From Holothuria scabra (lineage: Eukaryota; Echinodermata; Holothuroidea; Aspidochirotida; Holothuriidae): a stretch of DNA of 64,000 bases. The stretch spans positions 38,243,224 to 38,307,223 of the forward strand of contig CM074179.1 in assembly GCA_037179385.1 (NCBI GenBank), in the 5' to 3' direction. The position numbers and the translations under genes were made by a program. Positions 22,915 through 35,270 of this stretch are shown one piece after another (within the stretch, counting starts at the first letter, position 1; the number at the start of each line of letters is the position of its first letter). The notes below the pieces were generated by a model. It searched no databases and was not told the DNA's origin. It was given only the letters and a program-made list of their open reading frames with translations.

Positions 22915-25440
22915 ATGGAGATACATAAGGATCACCCTCAGTTACTGACTTGTAACTGTGTATGGACGCAAAAAGGGCCAATTTTGGAGATAACAGCCGT
23001 TTAATCTACAGGCCTAAGATGATAATATGTTAATATAAATATCCTTGGTGGCCGTGGTACCTCAGATTTGCTTAAAAGGAGGGGGGGCAGAGTCGCCAAT
23101 AATATCTAACGATCAAACTCTTCTGACAGAAAACCTAGAATCCAAACTTTTGTGTAATGTTAGCTCCGTATTTTCAAGTATATAAACAGAAATGAGGATC
23201 GCTTTAACACAAACTAGGAAGATATGAGTTCTAGCTTTCCCTGGGAAAAAACGATCTTCATTGAACTGTTCAATTGCAGTGTTCACTGTCATATTGGTTT
23301 CAAGACTAAAGGTTTTCTCCTGTGGAGTAAACATGAACCGTGCCTTGATAAGGAGGGTCATGGCAAACTTCTGAATAACTGACTGAGCTTTGATTGCCAT
23401 CAAAGTCGAAAGGTGTGGAATGCAAAATGGCCGATATTTTCAAACATGCACAGCGAGCTTATTATTGACTTGAACGTCAATCAAGATAATTTTGTAAACA
23501 ATGTGACAGCTACGTTTTGCTTTCCAAAGGAAGGAGCTCAAGTTTAGGAGGGGATGAAAATAAGTCTGTTGGGAAATTTGGATTCTTAAATGTGAATTGG
23601 GAGCGTTCTCAATTTCCTAAACATGAGCCAAACATTCCCAAGATTTCTTGAACGAATTCCCAAATTTGTTAAGGCTCTTCGCTCGTCCAAACTGGTTTCG
23701 TTCCCGACATTGTTTCGAAAACTTAGATCCGATTCAGAACATTGCTGATACTGCCCCAAATCGCGTATATCGTTTCACCATCTCTCGCTGAGTCTGCCAT
23801 AATAATAGATTGCAAATTAATTCCTTAAATGTTGGCACTCTTCTCGGACAGGTCTCAAAGCTGAAACTGAAACAGCCTAATACGCTATCAGCATAAATCA
23901 TTTCAGTAAATGTTTCCAACCCAAGGTAGGAAAACGTTCAAAGTTAGTTTCCGTGGATCATCGCATGATGTTTCATGCTGCAGCCACCTTGATAACTTAG
24001 ATAACATGCCTTATGTGATGACTGGGATACTTGAATTTGAAGCTGACTTTACCAGTATCGGCCGATATTCATTTCAAAATTTACACAGTTTTCTCTTCAT
24101 ACAAATGGTTCAAAGGCTATAATAACAACCTGTAGGCCTGTTGAAGACTGAGTGCAATTCAATATCCTGCTCAAAGCTATACATTGTTAGCCCATTGCAA
24201 AAAGTGGCATAGATTTTCAGAAGAAGAGAATAATTTTCGCGTGACGGGCGCCAAAGGGCTTACCATGAGCCTCAAGAACACCGCTCGGCTATCTATCACA
24301 GACTTGATATATCATTCTCCGTAATGATTCTCGCAACCAGTGGTTTTCATATAGCGTCCCCACTGACTGCAAACATAACCTTTTTGCGCCTCAACGACCG
24401 TCATGTCAGAGTACCTGGATACCTGCCTCTCCTTCGTAAAGACCCCCCTCCAAAATATCTGAAACAGGTGTTCGATTAGGAAAGGAAAGGGACTGCGAAA
24501 TTAAACATATTTTCACACGATAAAGTTGGTGACCCGACTTACCTGCCAAATACGGAACTACGTTGTTGGGATGGCGTGAGATATTGTACAACGAAAGTAA
24601 GATGTTTAATATTCGTTTGTCGGGGAATTGCCGAAGAAAACTTACAACATTGAATGAAAGTAAAATGTGGCAAATCATCTATTTGTTTTAGAGGATTTCA
24701 GAAAGGTTATACATTTGAATTAATATTGTCAATCACGAAAACATGATGCCAAGAAAAGCGCCCAACTGTTTTTCATATGTTGGTTTATGCTTTTAAAATA
24801 ATACCGTTCAGCCTCATTTAGTTATTACAGCCTTGTGACTGTGTATCTACTTGTTTCACTTTGCACCGACTCGTCGAAGTTTTATATATTTTTTTTTACT
24901 TTTGAAAGCAAAAGCAGTGTGCATTGCACTAAGGTTTGATAGCTCACCAAAATGAGTTTAAAGTAGTACCGGTAACTCATTATTTTCCGATTTTTTTTTT
25001 AAAATATGCCAATAGATTTACGACTCATGCCTTTAAAGACGGATAATTATAAAAAGGCACACAATTATTAGGATTCCATGTAACTGTAACCACATGACTG
25101 TCGAAAGGCTCAAATAATTTAGTTCAATATGTGAAATTAGTTGTGAAATTAAAGAACATACGTGCAACCCCATCTGTGTAGACTGTTGGCTGCCATCAAC
25201 CGCCGCTTTATTCATATATCGCAACGCTACGTAATACAATTATAAAGTTATGTTGACATCTTATTTTGCAACGATTCCGGCATTTCCCAAGTAGGCACCT
25301 TACACTCCGAGGGCAAAAGCAGTTCCCCGAACTTATTTTGAAGGAGCTAATAAATCCCCACAAAATTCTTCACATTTCGCTAACCATTATGATAATTTCA
25401 GGATTTAAACATAAAATATATACAGGTAAATCAAATGCTT
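22915..25440. other. Mostly non-coding stretch with one coding-like frame
   Basis: Apart from the minus-strand frame listed at 23113-23403, no feature could be supported. T-runs occur at 24890 and 24992. Confidence 0.35.
23113..23403 (-). CDS. Unassigned coding-like frame
   Basis: A 96-codon minus-strand frame starting with two adjacent ATG codons has an even amino-acid make-up and codon use that look more protein-like than neighbouring chance frames. The middle is polar and the part after residue about 60 is hydrophobic enough for one membrane-like segment (IFLVCVKAILISVYIL). I recognise no family, and no splice partners were found. A fragment of a retrocopy or a chance frame are both possible. 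Confidence 0.15.
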   Translation of the reverse strand: MMAIKAQSVIQKFAMTLLIKARFMFTPQEKTFSLETNMTVNTAIEQFNEDRFFPGKARTHIFLVCVKAILISVYILENTELTLHKSLDSRFSVRRV

Positions 25441-25445
25441 AGTTG

Positions 25446-27571
25446 CTCTCCTAGCCCTTACTCTAAATCCAGATATGGGCCAGATATGAAATTCCATATA
25501 TGGGCCAGATATGGATTTCATATCTGGCTAATATCTGCTACAGATATGGTATTTATATCTTGGCCAGATAAAAAATTGGACAGATATAACCTTGATCTGT
25601 GCCAGAACCAGATCTAATCCATATATGGGCCAGATAAAATTCTATCTGGACCAGGTCTTTATCTGGAACAGATATGAACCATATAATGCAATACCATATA
25701 TGGTTTATATAATGCTATTCCATACTGATCCCATATAAAGCAGTACCAAAAATGGTTTATGTAAAGATTTACTGTATTGATCCCATATTAGGGAGACAAA
25801 TATGGTACATATATGTCCCATATATGGACCATATACGACTAAACCAAAATTTATTAGTACACTACCTTTGTATAAAGCGTATCAGAAGCCTTCTGAGCCA
25901 CCATAACGTTAAGGGCTATCTGAACATCTATCACAAAGTTGAATGTCCATTGTGTAACATTGACTTAAGTATTTGAAGTTGCTAAATCACTTCATAGTGA
26001 AGAAAAAACTGCTTTGAAATTCCTACTTTTAAATGTTTACACTGCATTGTTGATTTAAATTATCATATGGGGCAATATCCCAACATAAATTTTGTTGAAG
26101 GTTTCATGATTTTTTCACATATTACTTCCTTAATCAAAACAAAAAGAAAATCCGGGCCATAAATCCTGACCACGCCCACATTGGAGAGTCATTTGCAGAT
26201 GTCAGTATAATATGGCTGAATGTGGTTTGAATATTCTGATTTTGGTTTGCTGATATTTGTTCAGCTTCCATGGAAGGTCTTTAGGTAGGACAGGTCCACA
26301 CATTAAACCAAAAAGTATTAATATGGCTATGTAAATGTTAATATGTAATTCTGTCATGGTATTTTATTCAGTTATATCTGGCTCGATATGGCCATATCAA
26401 ACTTTATTTGCATATCTGGGAAGGTAATTCATCAATTTATATCTGGCTTAATATGGCCATATAAAACTCTATTTGCACATCTGGGAAGGTAAATATTTCA
26501 TCAACTAATATTTGGTTTGATATGGCCATATCAAACTTTATTTGCATATCTGGGAAGGCATTTCATCAAGTTGTATCTGGCTTTATATGGCCATATCAAA
26601 CTTTATTTGCATATCTGGGAAGGCATTTCATCAATTTATATCTGGCTTGATGTGGCCATATAAAACTTTATTTGCATATCTGGACAGGAATTGAATCAAT
26701 TTTTATCTGGCTTGATATGGCCATATCAAACTTTATTTGCATATCTGGGAAGGCATTTCATCAAGTTGTATCTGGCTTGATATGGCCATATCAAACTTTA
26801 TTTGCATATCTGGGAAGGCATTTCATCAATTTATATCTGGCTTGATGTGGCCATATAAAACTTTATTTGCATATCTGGACAGGAATTGAATCAATTTTTA
26901 TCTGGCTTGATATGGCCATATCAAACTTTATTTGCATATCTGGGAAGGCATTTCATCAAGTTGTATCTGGCTTGATATGGCCATATCAAACTTTATTTGC
27001 ATATCTGGGAAGGCATTTCATCAATTTATATCTGGCTTGATATGGCCATATAAAAATTTATTTGCATATCTGGACAGGAATTGAATCAATTTATATCTGG
27101 CTTGATATGGCCATATAAAACTTTATTTGCATATCTGGGAAGGCATTTCATCAATTTATATCTGGCTTGATACGGCCATATCAAACTTTATTTGCACATC
27201 TGGGAAGGCATTTCATCAAGTTATATCTGGCTTGATGTGGCCATATCAAACTTTATTTGAATATCTGAGAAGGCTTTTCATCAATATATATCAAGCTTGA
27301 TATGGCCATATCAAACTTTATTTGCATATCTGGGAAGGCATTTCATGAAGTTACACCTGGCTTGATATGGCCATATCAAACTTTATTTGAATATCTGGAA
27401 TTGCATTTCATAAAGTTATATCTGGCTTGATATGGCCATATAAAACTTGATATATTATATCAAGGCATCTATATCTGGCTGTATATCTGGCTTGATATGG
27501 CCATATTTGGGCTGTATTTCACCAGATATATCAAGATAAAAATCCATATCTTGATTTGGAGTGAGGGAGAG
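25446..27571. mobile_element. Terminal-inverted-repeat element carrying a satellite core
   Basis: The left end (25446-25478: CTCTCC, a short insert, then CTTACTCTAAATCCAGATATGG) is matched in reverse complement by the right end (27544-27571: CTCTCC then CTCACTCCAAATCAAGATATGG), 19 of 22 after the insert. Inside are AGATATGG/CCATATCT-rich subterminal repeats (25470-25860 and 27420-27560), about 500 bp of unique sequence and a 65-bp tandem array. No coding frame for a transposase exists, so it would be non-autonomous. A TTAGTT lies just left of the left end (25439-25444) and again 8 bp beyond the right end (27580-27585); whether that is a target duplication is uncertain. Confidence 0.7.
26376..27484. 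repeat. 65-bp satellite array, about 17 units, 195-bp higher-order period
   Basis: Units begin at ATCTGG and contain GATATGGCCATATC, a perfect 14-bp palindrome, then TTTATTTGCATATCTGG. Starts fall at 26376, 26441, 26510, then every 65 bp through 27420; a 4-bp insertion explains the single 69-bp spacing. From 26575 to about 27150 three unit types alternate (ending CATCAAGTTGT, CATCAATTTAT, GAATCAATTTT) and recur every 195 bp, so the last rounds of amplification copied triplets. Confidence 0.95.
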
Positions 27572-27589
27572 TACATGGTTTAGTTAGAA

Positions 27590-28450
27590 ACATAATGTAA
27601 TATGACTCCCAAAAGTCAATCATGAAACACGACAGACTATCACCTGATCACACTAACCCAAATTATACTTACTGCAGATTCCCTTTAACCTGCATACTCA
27701 CATGAAACTTAATCTCCTATAACAGAAATGAAGAATTTTTACTTTCATTACAAAATAAACTGTTAAGAATGAGGCTATTGGATATATAAGTACCTGAGAA
27801 TGTATTGTGGAATTATCTTTCAGTTGAAACCAAAAGGTTGTAAGCTGAGACGTCAAACACTGTATAACGTAACGTAACGTTCAGTTGAACCACATTAAAT
27901 TAAATCAGGAGAGTCTCGATTAAACTGAATCTTCAGTCACAGTACAGTAAAAGATTGTTTCTTTATAAAACTGACCAACAGGAAAGTGTGCGCCCTGTAT
28001 TATCTAACGTGGGAAAAATATTGGTCAAATAGACCCAAATATGAATATTTTGTTGAGATTATAACAATGCCGGTTCCGCTAGGAATTGCAAAACAAACGT
28101 ACAGTAAGCATGCTTGTTATATGTCACGATTTTGACTGGACTTGTTTTTTCATATCCACTAAAGTTCTTGATTTGCTCGTTTCATCACGTAGGATTTTTG
28201 TAGGTACCGAAAGAAAATGATAAATATTTAGGTTACAATAGTAAGCTCATGCAGCCGTGATCCTCTTTTGAAAACCGGTGACGTCAAAACATTATAAAAT
28301 AATTTAAGGAAATTCGGATTTTCTCTTTACACCCTATGATATATCATTTCGACAGTATGTATATAGCGCTAGAATTTTGCTTATTTGTAGTAATTAACAC
28401 ATGCTATGTTATCCAAGAAACAGCTATTTGTAAATGAAAATTGAACCAAC
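27590..28450. other. Non-coding stretch
   Basis: Nothing recognised other than a short TATGACTCCCAAAAGTCAAT word near 27600 that echoes 4265-4290. Confidence 0.35.
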
Positions 28451-28451
28451 A

Positions 28452-28680
28452 AAGACACCCCAGCTGATCAAAGACGGTGTAGCTGGTAACGGATTTTGTT
28501 GCGTGATCTAGGCCTTCAAATGATATGTGTTTTGATTGTGTTCACAGTGCGTGGGAAGCAATTAACACGTGCTTGGCTGACCAATAGTAAATCCCAAATT
28601 TTACGTAACTTTTTGTGTATTTTGATATACTTGTCACCGTCAATCAATTAATTGAGCAGATGCGAAACCCGAATACATCA
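28452..28680. repeat. Dispersed repeat family B, copy 2
   Basis: Second copy of the repeat at 7070-7310, in the same orientation and diverged. Confidence 0.65.
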
Positions 28681-28699
28681 AGTCAAAGCTTCCCTTTAC

Positions 28700-31600
28700 T
28701 ACTTGAAGCGTTAAAATGCAATCAGGCAGAGAAGGAGGTTGTAGCAAAAGTGAGAAGAAAGGTTTCATCTCTTCCCGAAGCTTAGTTGATTATTTCGACG
28801 AAAGATGCAATAATACCCCGTTATGTTTACATTTGCCTTATTATTTGGTCATATGGATGTGGACAGGTGTACATACTGCTCGAATTGGGCTACTTGGGTT
28901 ATGTCGATTACTTGACGACGGTTTCGGAGAGTATCATGTACGAGCATAATTGATGAAGCTTCACATCCAATTCATAGTCAAGCAAAATCTAAAAAAAAAA
29001 AAATAATAAAACAAAAATCGATTCTTTTCTTGTACACAAGCTTGCAAAAATTGTTCATTTGTGAATCATTTGAACAATTTTCTTGCCGCGGAATTTTGTA
29101 CTCCGAGCTGAATCCTGAATGAACATTTATTTGAATGTATGATAAGTATATTGTTTTAGTTGACCATATATCATTAGGATGCAGTAGCGTAGCTAGGGTA
29201 TGTGGCGCACGGACAAGACGAGAACTTGTCGCCTTTCCCTCATCTTCCAAGGGGTGAAATCATGAATTCTAATACAACTCAAAATTTTAAATGGCCCAGA
29301 TGTCAAAGCCTGGTCCAATGGACTCCAGTGGTTGCATTATTAATTTTTAAACTCTGTCACTTTGTTTTGGTTTACTTAAATTATTTTGATAAAAACCTAA
29401 TTCAATGCAAAAACTATAATAGACTGTATTCGGTTTGCTGTTTACGCAATGCTGTTTTGGCAATGTAGATCTTCTCAGTGACCATGCAGCAATTTAATGC
29501 TAAATTTGCAACATTTGGCAGAATGACGATGTGCTGTAACTGAAGGTTCACTTCGTTTTTTGGCATCTGCAAATATGGCGATTTATCATTAAATTTAATC
29601 TATTAGTTTCCTCAGACTCGATGCCGAGGAACATAAAAGCAGTGAATCTCGGCGGTCCTATGGTGGTTCTGAAATAAATCAGTCAGTTAGATTCAGTTCT
29701 GCGGCCTAGTTTTAGCCAATTGATTTAGGTGGAGCCGGCCATGGCCATTTTGCCCTGAAATAAGTGAGAATATTTACCTTTAACTTTTCGAAATACCTTT
29801 CTGTGATACAAATCATCTATGGTTTTCTGATAAAATACACAGCAATTCTGCGTGTGTTTGGCTAGCCAGGAGTGGCGGAAACTTCTTTTAAAAACGAAGG
29901 GACTGGTCGATGCCGGGGTACCGCGGTAGCGCAAAGTGCTCCCCTAACGGTGAGGTCCAGGGGCGCGCCTTAATTCCCCTGGATGACCCAGGGAGTGAAA
30001 CCCCGGATACTCTAGAGATTTCTAGCTAATTTGAGCATTAAAATTAACCTTAAAGGTATGTTCAAACGGCCCTTAATACTTTTAAACAAACATGGAAATC
30101 TGCATCATTCTTAAGTTTTGTACATTCGTGTACAAGTTGTATGTGAGTGCCTAGTGAGGCCAAGGGGGAGACCCATTGACGACCAGGGGATATGAAGTTA
30201 ATTTTATTACCAGAATGAACAATGCAGCTATACATAAATAATCCTGAATTCTGATTAAACAAACATTGAAATTCCAAGGTGTACATGAGCGTAAGTAATG
30301 GGTCCAATTTATTACATTTTGGGTAAATTTGGATATTGCAATTAAAAGGTTCGGGCAAAAGAATAGTTATGTCAAGTGACTTATAATATCACTCCTCAGT
30401 AAATACTGTGGAACTCAGGTCTAATTTCCCACATTAGATATTTTTATTAAGTCAAACATTCTTTTCCAAATCCAGAGACAAAATAGGTAGTGACAAGGCA
30501 AAACGTTACACTACGGAATTGTTTGCTACAGATGTTTCAGTTTGCCATAAGGTCACAACGTGGATCTCGTGTTATCGTTGGAGTTAAACACCAAACTTAT
30601 GGATTATCTTTAAAAGGGGAACCCATGAACTCTGCTTCATTGTTCTTTGACGGCCAAACTCACTACGAAAAAATAACATAATGTACATTCATTGTAATAA
30701 AGCATTACATTTTTCAATCTGAGACTGTCTTTCCAACCAAAAAAATTTATTAAAGATTGCGGCTGTCACAAGTCAAAGACGTCTTTTCAGTTTAGTAGAG
30801 CTAGCTGGATATTGGGGTTTTTGATATATCCAGTGACCAAATGTCCCTTTTTAGCCCAAATTTTGTAAGGATAGGATCGAAATTAAAATCAATTGTTGAG
30901 CAGTATCAAATATTTTTATGATTTATTTTGTCCCCAAAATATCAGATTTCGAGTAAGGGTCCTTTGGTTTCCGTTAGAGGTGTAATAAAGACGTATTTAT
31001 CAATTTTATATGATTCTCACACACATTAAGGTATAATGATGCAATAAGCTAAACGCAAAATACATTCGCGAACTTAGTAGCTAGATTGTGACAAAATGGA
31101 ATGGTGCAGTAATGGACTTTGATATGTCTAATAGCTAATGACAAACACTTCTTTACTAGATAAATGACTGCTTTACTTGTCATAAGTCTTCATAAAATTT
31201 CCAGTGTAACATCAAATACAAGTAAATACTTAGGACATGACACCCCAATCAGGAAAATGTATGATTTTTTCTGAATGCATCAGTGGATTAATGACTGAAT
31301 GAATGAATGAATTAAATCTAAATCAAAGCTTGAAACGAGGTGAGCGGGTATGCTGTTTGTTTTAGATATTTGCCGCATTGTTTCAATTAATAGGTCTGGG
31401 AGAATATTTAATAAATTTTCATGGACGATTTGTTGACTACACGGTGTAATTGTCTTCAAAATACTGAAGCAAGATCAAATTTATATTGTAAAGATTGATT
31501 CCTACACGGGAATCTCATGACAAGAGATGTTCTCTGTAGAATGGAATTGAATTGTTACAAAGATTTATACTTTCCAGATATGTATGATACAAGGACTTCT

Positions 31601-32380
31601 ATAAAATCTCTAAAGTAGTCCTAAAACAGGTTAATTACTCGTTAATGCTGGAAGCTTTTACTTAGTCACAATGCCCGAGTCATATATAGCGAACATGCTT
31701 AAATTTGTAATATCTTAATTCATGTTTCTTGCTTGGATTGAAGTAATTGAAAAGAATAGACAAGAATCCAAACCATTTTAAATTAATTTTACCAGTACTT
31801 GAGTAACCTTTAGGAAACGAAACCAATAAAGTTAAAACCATTCTACATCTCAGCATCTCTAATAACAAACATTTCATTATTTGACTTTGAAATTTTTCAT
31901 TAATGTTCAACTAGTAACACTAAGAAAATCATTCTTTAGCTAGAAAGGACTGTTCACTAACTTTAAAAGGTTTGAGGCGCAAAACAACATACACAGTCGT
32001 TGGAAAAGAATGTGCTAAAAATATTTAGGTCAGTATTATTTTATTACAGCCACCATTGTAATTGTTAGTAGAATGGTGGGGAACAAAACAATGACCGAAG
32101 AGCAAAGTTTCTCATCTCCTTTTCCGTCATACCATGAGAGAAATAATATTTGAAAGGAACATGGTTTAATTAGAACTATTGTTCATTCTACATACAAAGC
32201 TTCGAAGAGTTGTCTGTAGAATGCATGAGTCTTTCCGCGGTTGCCCTTTTCACCATCTTCAACAGATCTGTCCACTTGTACAGCCGAGATTTCATATCTA
32301 ACTCGGAGAATGTGGGACTAGGACCAATTACTGTTAAACACCACCAAAAGCGCCGCGGTTGCGAACCTCCCGGTGAAGAG
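28700..32380. other. Mostly non-coding stretch
   Basis: A hAT-terminus-like GCAGTAGCGTAGCTAGGG lies at 29180-29197. A GC-rich patch at 29915-30005 (GCGGTAGCGCAAAGTGC followed by paired AGGGG/CCCCT words) could be another polymerase III-type repeat head. At 32200-32395 several frames on both strands are open at once in locally GC-richer sequence; I could not decide whether any is a gene fragment. Confidence 0.3.
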
Positions 32381-32469
32381 TTAAGCTAGTATCTCACGAA
32401 GAGCAATTCCATTGCGAATTTCAAAACGTGGCAGTCGCAAAATATTTTTCGCGTCGAAAAAGTTGTCAA

Positions 32470-32720
32470 GAAAGTCGCGAAACATTAGTGCGAAGTTAGT
32501 GTGACATTAGTGCGGAATTAGTGCGAATTTTGGGGGCATTTTTGGAAATCGACGCTAAACATTCGCCAAATGTTCGTGAGAGACATTAGTGCTACTGACG
32601 TGGTAACATCGCAAACGACGTCTAAATCACCTGCCAGTCTCGCGTCTGTCACTCGAATGTTGCACTAACGTCTCAAAAACTTTGCGACCAAAATTCGAAC
32701 GTTTTATCTCAGTTGGACGC
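32470..32720. repeat. ATTAGTGCGAA-rich arm, left
   Basis: Variants of ATTAGTGCGAA recur several times between 32482 and 32605. Matching words occur in mainly opposite orientation at 34833-34905, on the other side of the MADF/Myb-like coding sequence, and AGTCGCGAAACATTAG is present in both places (32473 and 34833). This looks like subterminal repeats of a DNA transposon; exact ends could not be fixed. Confidence 0.45.
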
Positions 32721-34634
32721 CACTTATAAAACCCACAGATTGAAACAATTGGAAATTAGTCTGAATAGTTAACTTCTTAACTGGAGTGTTCTTAAACTCC
32801 TTATGACTTTTGTTATAAAAAACATCATGTTCTTGAAGGAATTCCACAATTGTCTTCTTCTGGGCCTCAGTCCAGCTGTAGCTGGATGTGGTACTGACAG
32901 ACTCATCATCACCCTGATTACCATCAGTGCCACCCCCCCCCCCCACCCCAGATTTTTTGAGACCAGATAAAGTAATTGAAAAAAATGAATGTTTGAAAGG
33001 AAATAAACTTGAAGTATTTCCTTCAAAACAGTAAATAAATAAAATGTGCAAAAATTAAAAAAAAAAAAAAAACATGGATGAATGTGTGTAAAACACATTT
33101 TGTGCGCACGTATGAAATCAAGTAATAACTTCAAAATGCCTATTTTCACTAAATTAGATACCGTTTGTGATCTGCAATGTCGTTTATTGCATTTCACTTC
33201 GAAGATGAAACGAAAGTCTCGACGACAAACTTTAATGTGACTTTGTTAGGTTAAGACCCTTTCTGCCTTTCGGATGGCTGATTGATTTACTGATAATAAG
33301 GCAATCGTACACTGGAGACCACTCTTACACGACCATTCCTATACTTTATCATACACAAAATATGCCGTAAGCAGGTTAGGGCAATGTACTGCCTTCGGAT
33401 AATTCTTCCCTTCCATCCTTAACAAGTAGGCCTATGTTGTGCCTCACTCCTGCCCATGACAAGTGCCACTTTAGGACGATTTGTTTCGACGAGTCCTCTT
33501 TTTACTAGTTGGCACTGGCGTCCGGGGGATTTATAACATGTCCACAAGGTCCAGATTTCATATGTTTCCCACATGATCCATACTTCTGCTGTGCGGTTCA
33601 ATTATTTTGAGAGATTTATTCGTAGTATTTTATTTTTGACTACGTAATGTACCGATGAACAAATACTGCACCATTTTGCACGTTGTTTCTTCGGTAGTAT
33701 GTATGTCTCTTGTAAAATCTCTACGAAAACTAAAAATATTTTGATATTTTTCATGCTCACCAAAAAGGGAAAATCCTAAAACTTAGGCCTATAATCAGTT
33801 CAAAGTTTTGCCAAATATAGCACCATTTTGCATCTAGGAAATCTAACGCAAAGAAAGTCTCTCAGAGGGAGGGACAACTCCTTTTGGTTTTCCTGTTAAA
33901 GGGTAAGGTACTGCCTTAGGTAAGCTGAAATCCATTCTAATATTGCCGCATTTGCGGCTGGGTAGACTGGCTAGGCTGGGTACAGTTCAAAACACGTGGG
34001 AAGTGCCGTTTCCGGCCATCTGGAGGGGTTTTGAAGCCCAAAATTTTCTTGTACGCTCGGCGCCAACCGATGGTGACGCTCCGCTTAGATTCAAATATTG
34101 CCGCATTTGCGATCTACGTCCTTGTGAAGTTTACAATTTTTCCCAAGGGGAAGGGAGATACCGGTTCCCTTTAGTCCCATCCCTCAGGCCACAGATAAGA
34201 AGTACCCAGTTTGGGGGTCCCTAAAATGTGTATGTATTACCATTTTTCATAGATTGATTTTTTATATTCATTATTTGAGAAATGGCAGACATGAGATTGG
34301 TATTTCAAGGCTGGGTACATCCAGCTTAAAACACATGGGGAGTGCCGTTTTCGGCCATCTGGAGGGGTTTTAAAGCCCAAAATTTTCTGGTACGCTCCGC
34401 GCCAACCGATGGTGGCGTTCCGCTTAGATAGTCTTGCCGTGCCTGACCCTCGGAGGTACCAGCCCCCCCCCCACTTGTTACCTAGCCCCCCCCCCCAAAA
34501 AAAAAAATCCAATCCTGGCTACGCCACTGAGTACCATCAGCAACAGGAACACCATCATCTCCTCCTTCGCCCGAACCGGCAGGCACTAATTCAGCCGCAG
34601 CATTTACCCTCCTCTGTTTCTTCTTGGGAGGCAT
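32704..34634 (-). pseudogene. Transposon-type MADF/Myb-SANT-like DNA-binding protein, split by an insertion
   Basis: On the minus strand an ATG at 34634 opens 35 codons with a basic N-terminus (KKKQRR, nuclear-localisation-like) and an acidic glycine-rich linker. A 1605-bp insertion follows. Coding resumes in the same frame at 32916 and runs to a stop at 32704. The second part holds YSWTEAQKKTIVEFLQEH and YNKSHKEFKN, the pattern of MADF or Myb/SANT-like domains found in the second protein of PIF/Harbinger transposons and in some host regulators. After KNTPVKK the sequence no longer fits the domain, so the copy is truncated or shifted. The ATTAGTGCGAA-rich arms on both sides support a transposon origin. 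No DDE transposase was found. Family assignment is by eye. Confidence 0.6.
32925..34529. mobile_element. hAT-like non-autonomous element inserted in the MADF/Myb-like gene
   Basis: The right end reads, inverted, CAGTGGCGTAGCCAGGATT and the left end begins CAGTGCCACCCC. Flanks are ATTACCAT (32917-32924) and AGTACCAT (34530-34537), an 8-bp target duplication with one mismatch, as expected for hAT. Removing the element with one flank rejoins the interrupted reading frame exactly. Inside are two direct copies of a block (about 33970-34090 and 34310-34430) sharing AGTGCCGTTT, CGGCCATCTGGAGGGGTTTT and CCAACCGATGGTG, also related to the cores at 18830-18890 and 49810-49870, plus GCACCATTTTGCATCTAGG at 33820. 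Confidence 0.75.
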
Positions 34635-34739
34635 GATGGCTGGGTAACCGTGGCACGCACAATGGACATAAACGATAGCTGTAATATTACCAGTTTAATA
34701 TACGTCTATCCAAACAGACAACGCTACTTGGCCGGTCAT

Positions 34740-34985
34740 ATTGTTACCCCGTAACGTTCGTAATCGTCTGTGTACGTGCGACATATGCACGTCATACGCG
34801 AGTATGTTTCACGTCCAAACATGACCTTCAAACAGTCGCGAAACATTAGCACTAACTTCGTACTAACTTCGCGCTAATTTCGCAATAACTTCGCACTAAT
34901 GTCGTGCGAAAAGAAGAACAAATCCGACCCAGTTAGGATTCACAAAACGGGCGACATTAGTGCGATGTTAGTGATAACAACTTAC
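34740..34985. repeat. ATTAGTGCGAA-rich arm, right
   Basis: Between 34833 and 34905 the words CACTAACTTCG, CTAATTTCGC and CGCACTAATGTCG form a run inverted relative to the arm at 32470-32720. A forward GACATTAGTGCGATG follows at about 34953-34968, just before Penelope-like coding sequence begins. Confidence 0.45.
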
Positions 34986-35270
34986 GAGGTAATATATCTC
35001 ACTAATTGCCTTGATTGCGGCAAACAATATGTTAGGGAGACTGGGTCACAGCTGAAAGTTCGTCACAGAGGTCATAGGCAAGAATTCCGTAAGGGTCACA
35101 CGCCATTGGGTTTCCATTTCCAGACATGTCAACACTACGAATTGATCGGCTTACATACTCTCACGAACAGCACCAAACATAAAAGAGAAGAAGCAGAATT
35201 AAAGTGGATTTACAGATTAAATACTTACGCCCCATTAGGTATCAATGTTAGGGATCTCCGAAACTAATTG
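34985..35270 (+). pseudogene. Penelope-like element, C-terminal GIY-YIG endonuclease fragment
   Basis: The frame ending at 35267 (its nearest ATG is 34899, but homology begins near residue 28) encodes VIYLTNCLDCGKQYVRET, the GIY-YIG core of Penelope-like elements with the usual Cys-x2-Cys, and ends with LKWIYRLNTYAPLGIN, typical of their C-terminus. The glycine of YVGET is arginine here, which should impair cleavage. No reverse transcriptase precedes it, since the region upstream belongs to another element. The 3' flank has CTGCTCGAAACGTCTAG (about 35371-35387), a sequence often found just after such frames. This is a 5'-truncated, inactive copy. Confidence 0.85.

Noticed and set aside
26376..27484. 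CRISPR array
   Set aside because: Units are contiguous and repeat in full with no unique spacers, and the genome is eukaryotic.
32200..32395. Coding-like segment open in several frames on both strands
   Set aside because: Could not choose a frame, and no family resemblance was strong enough to support a gene.
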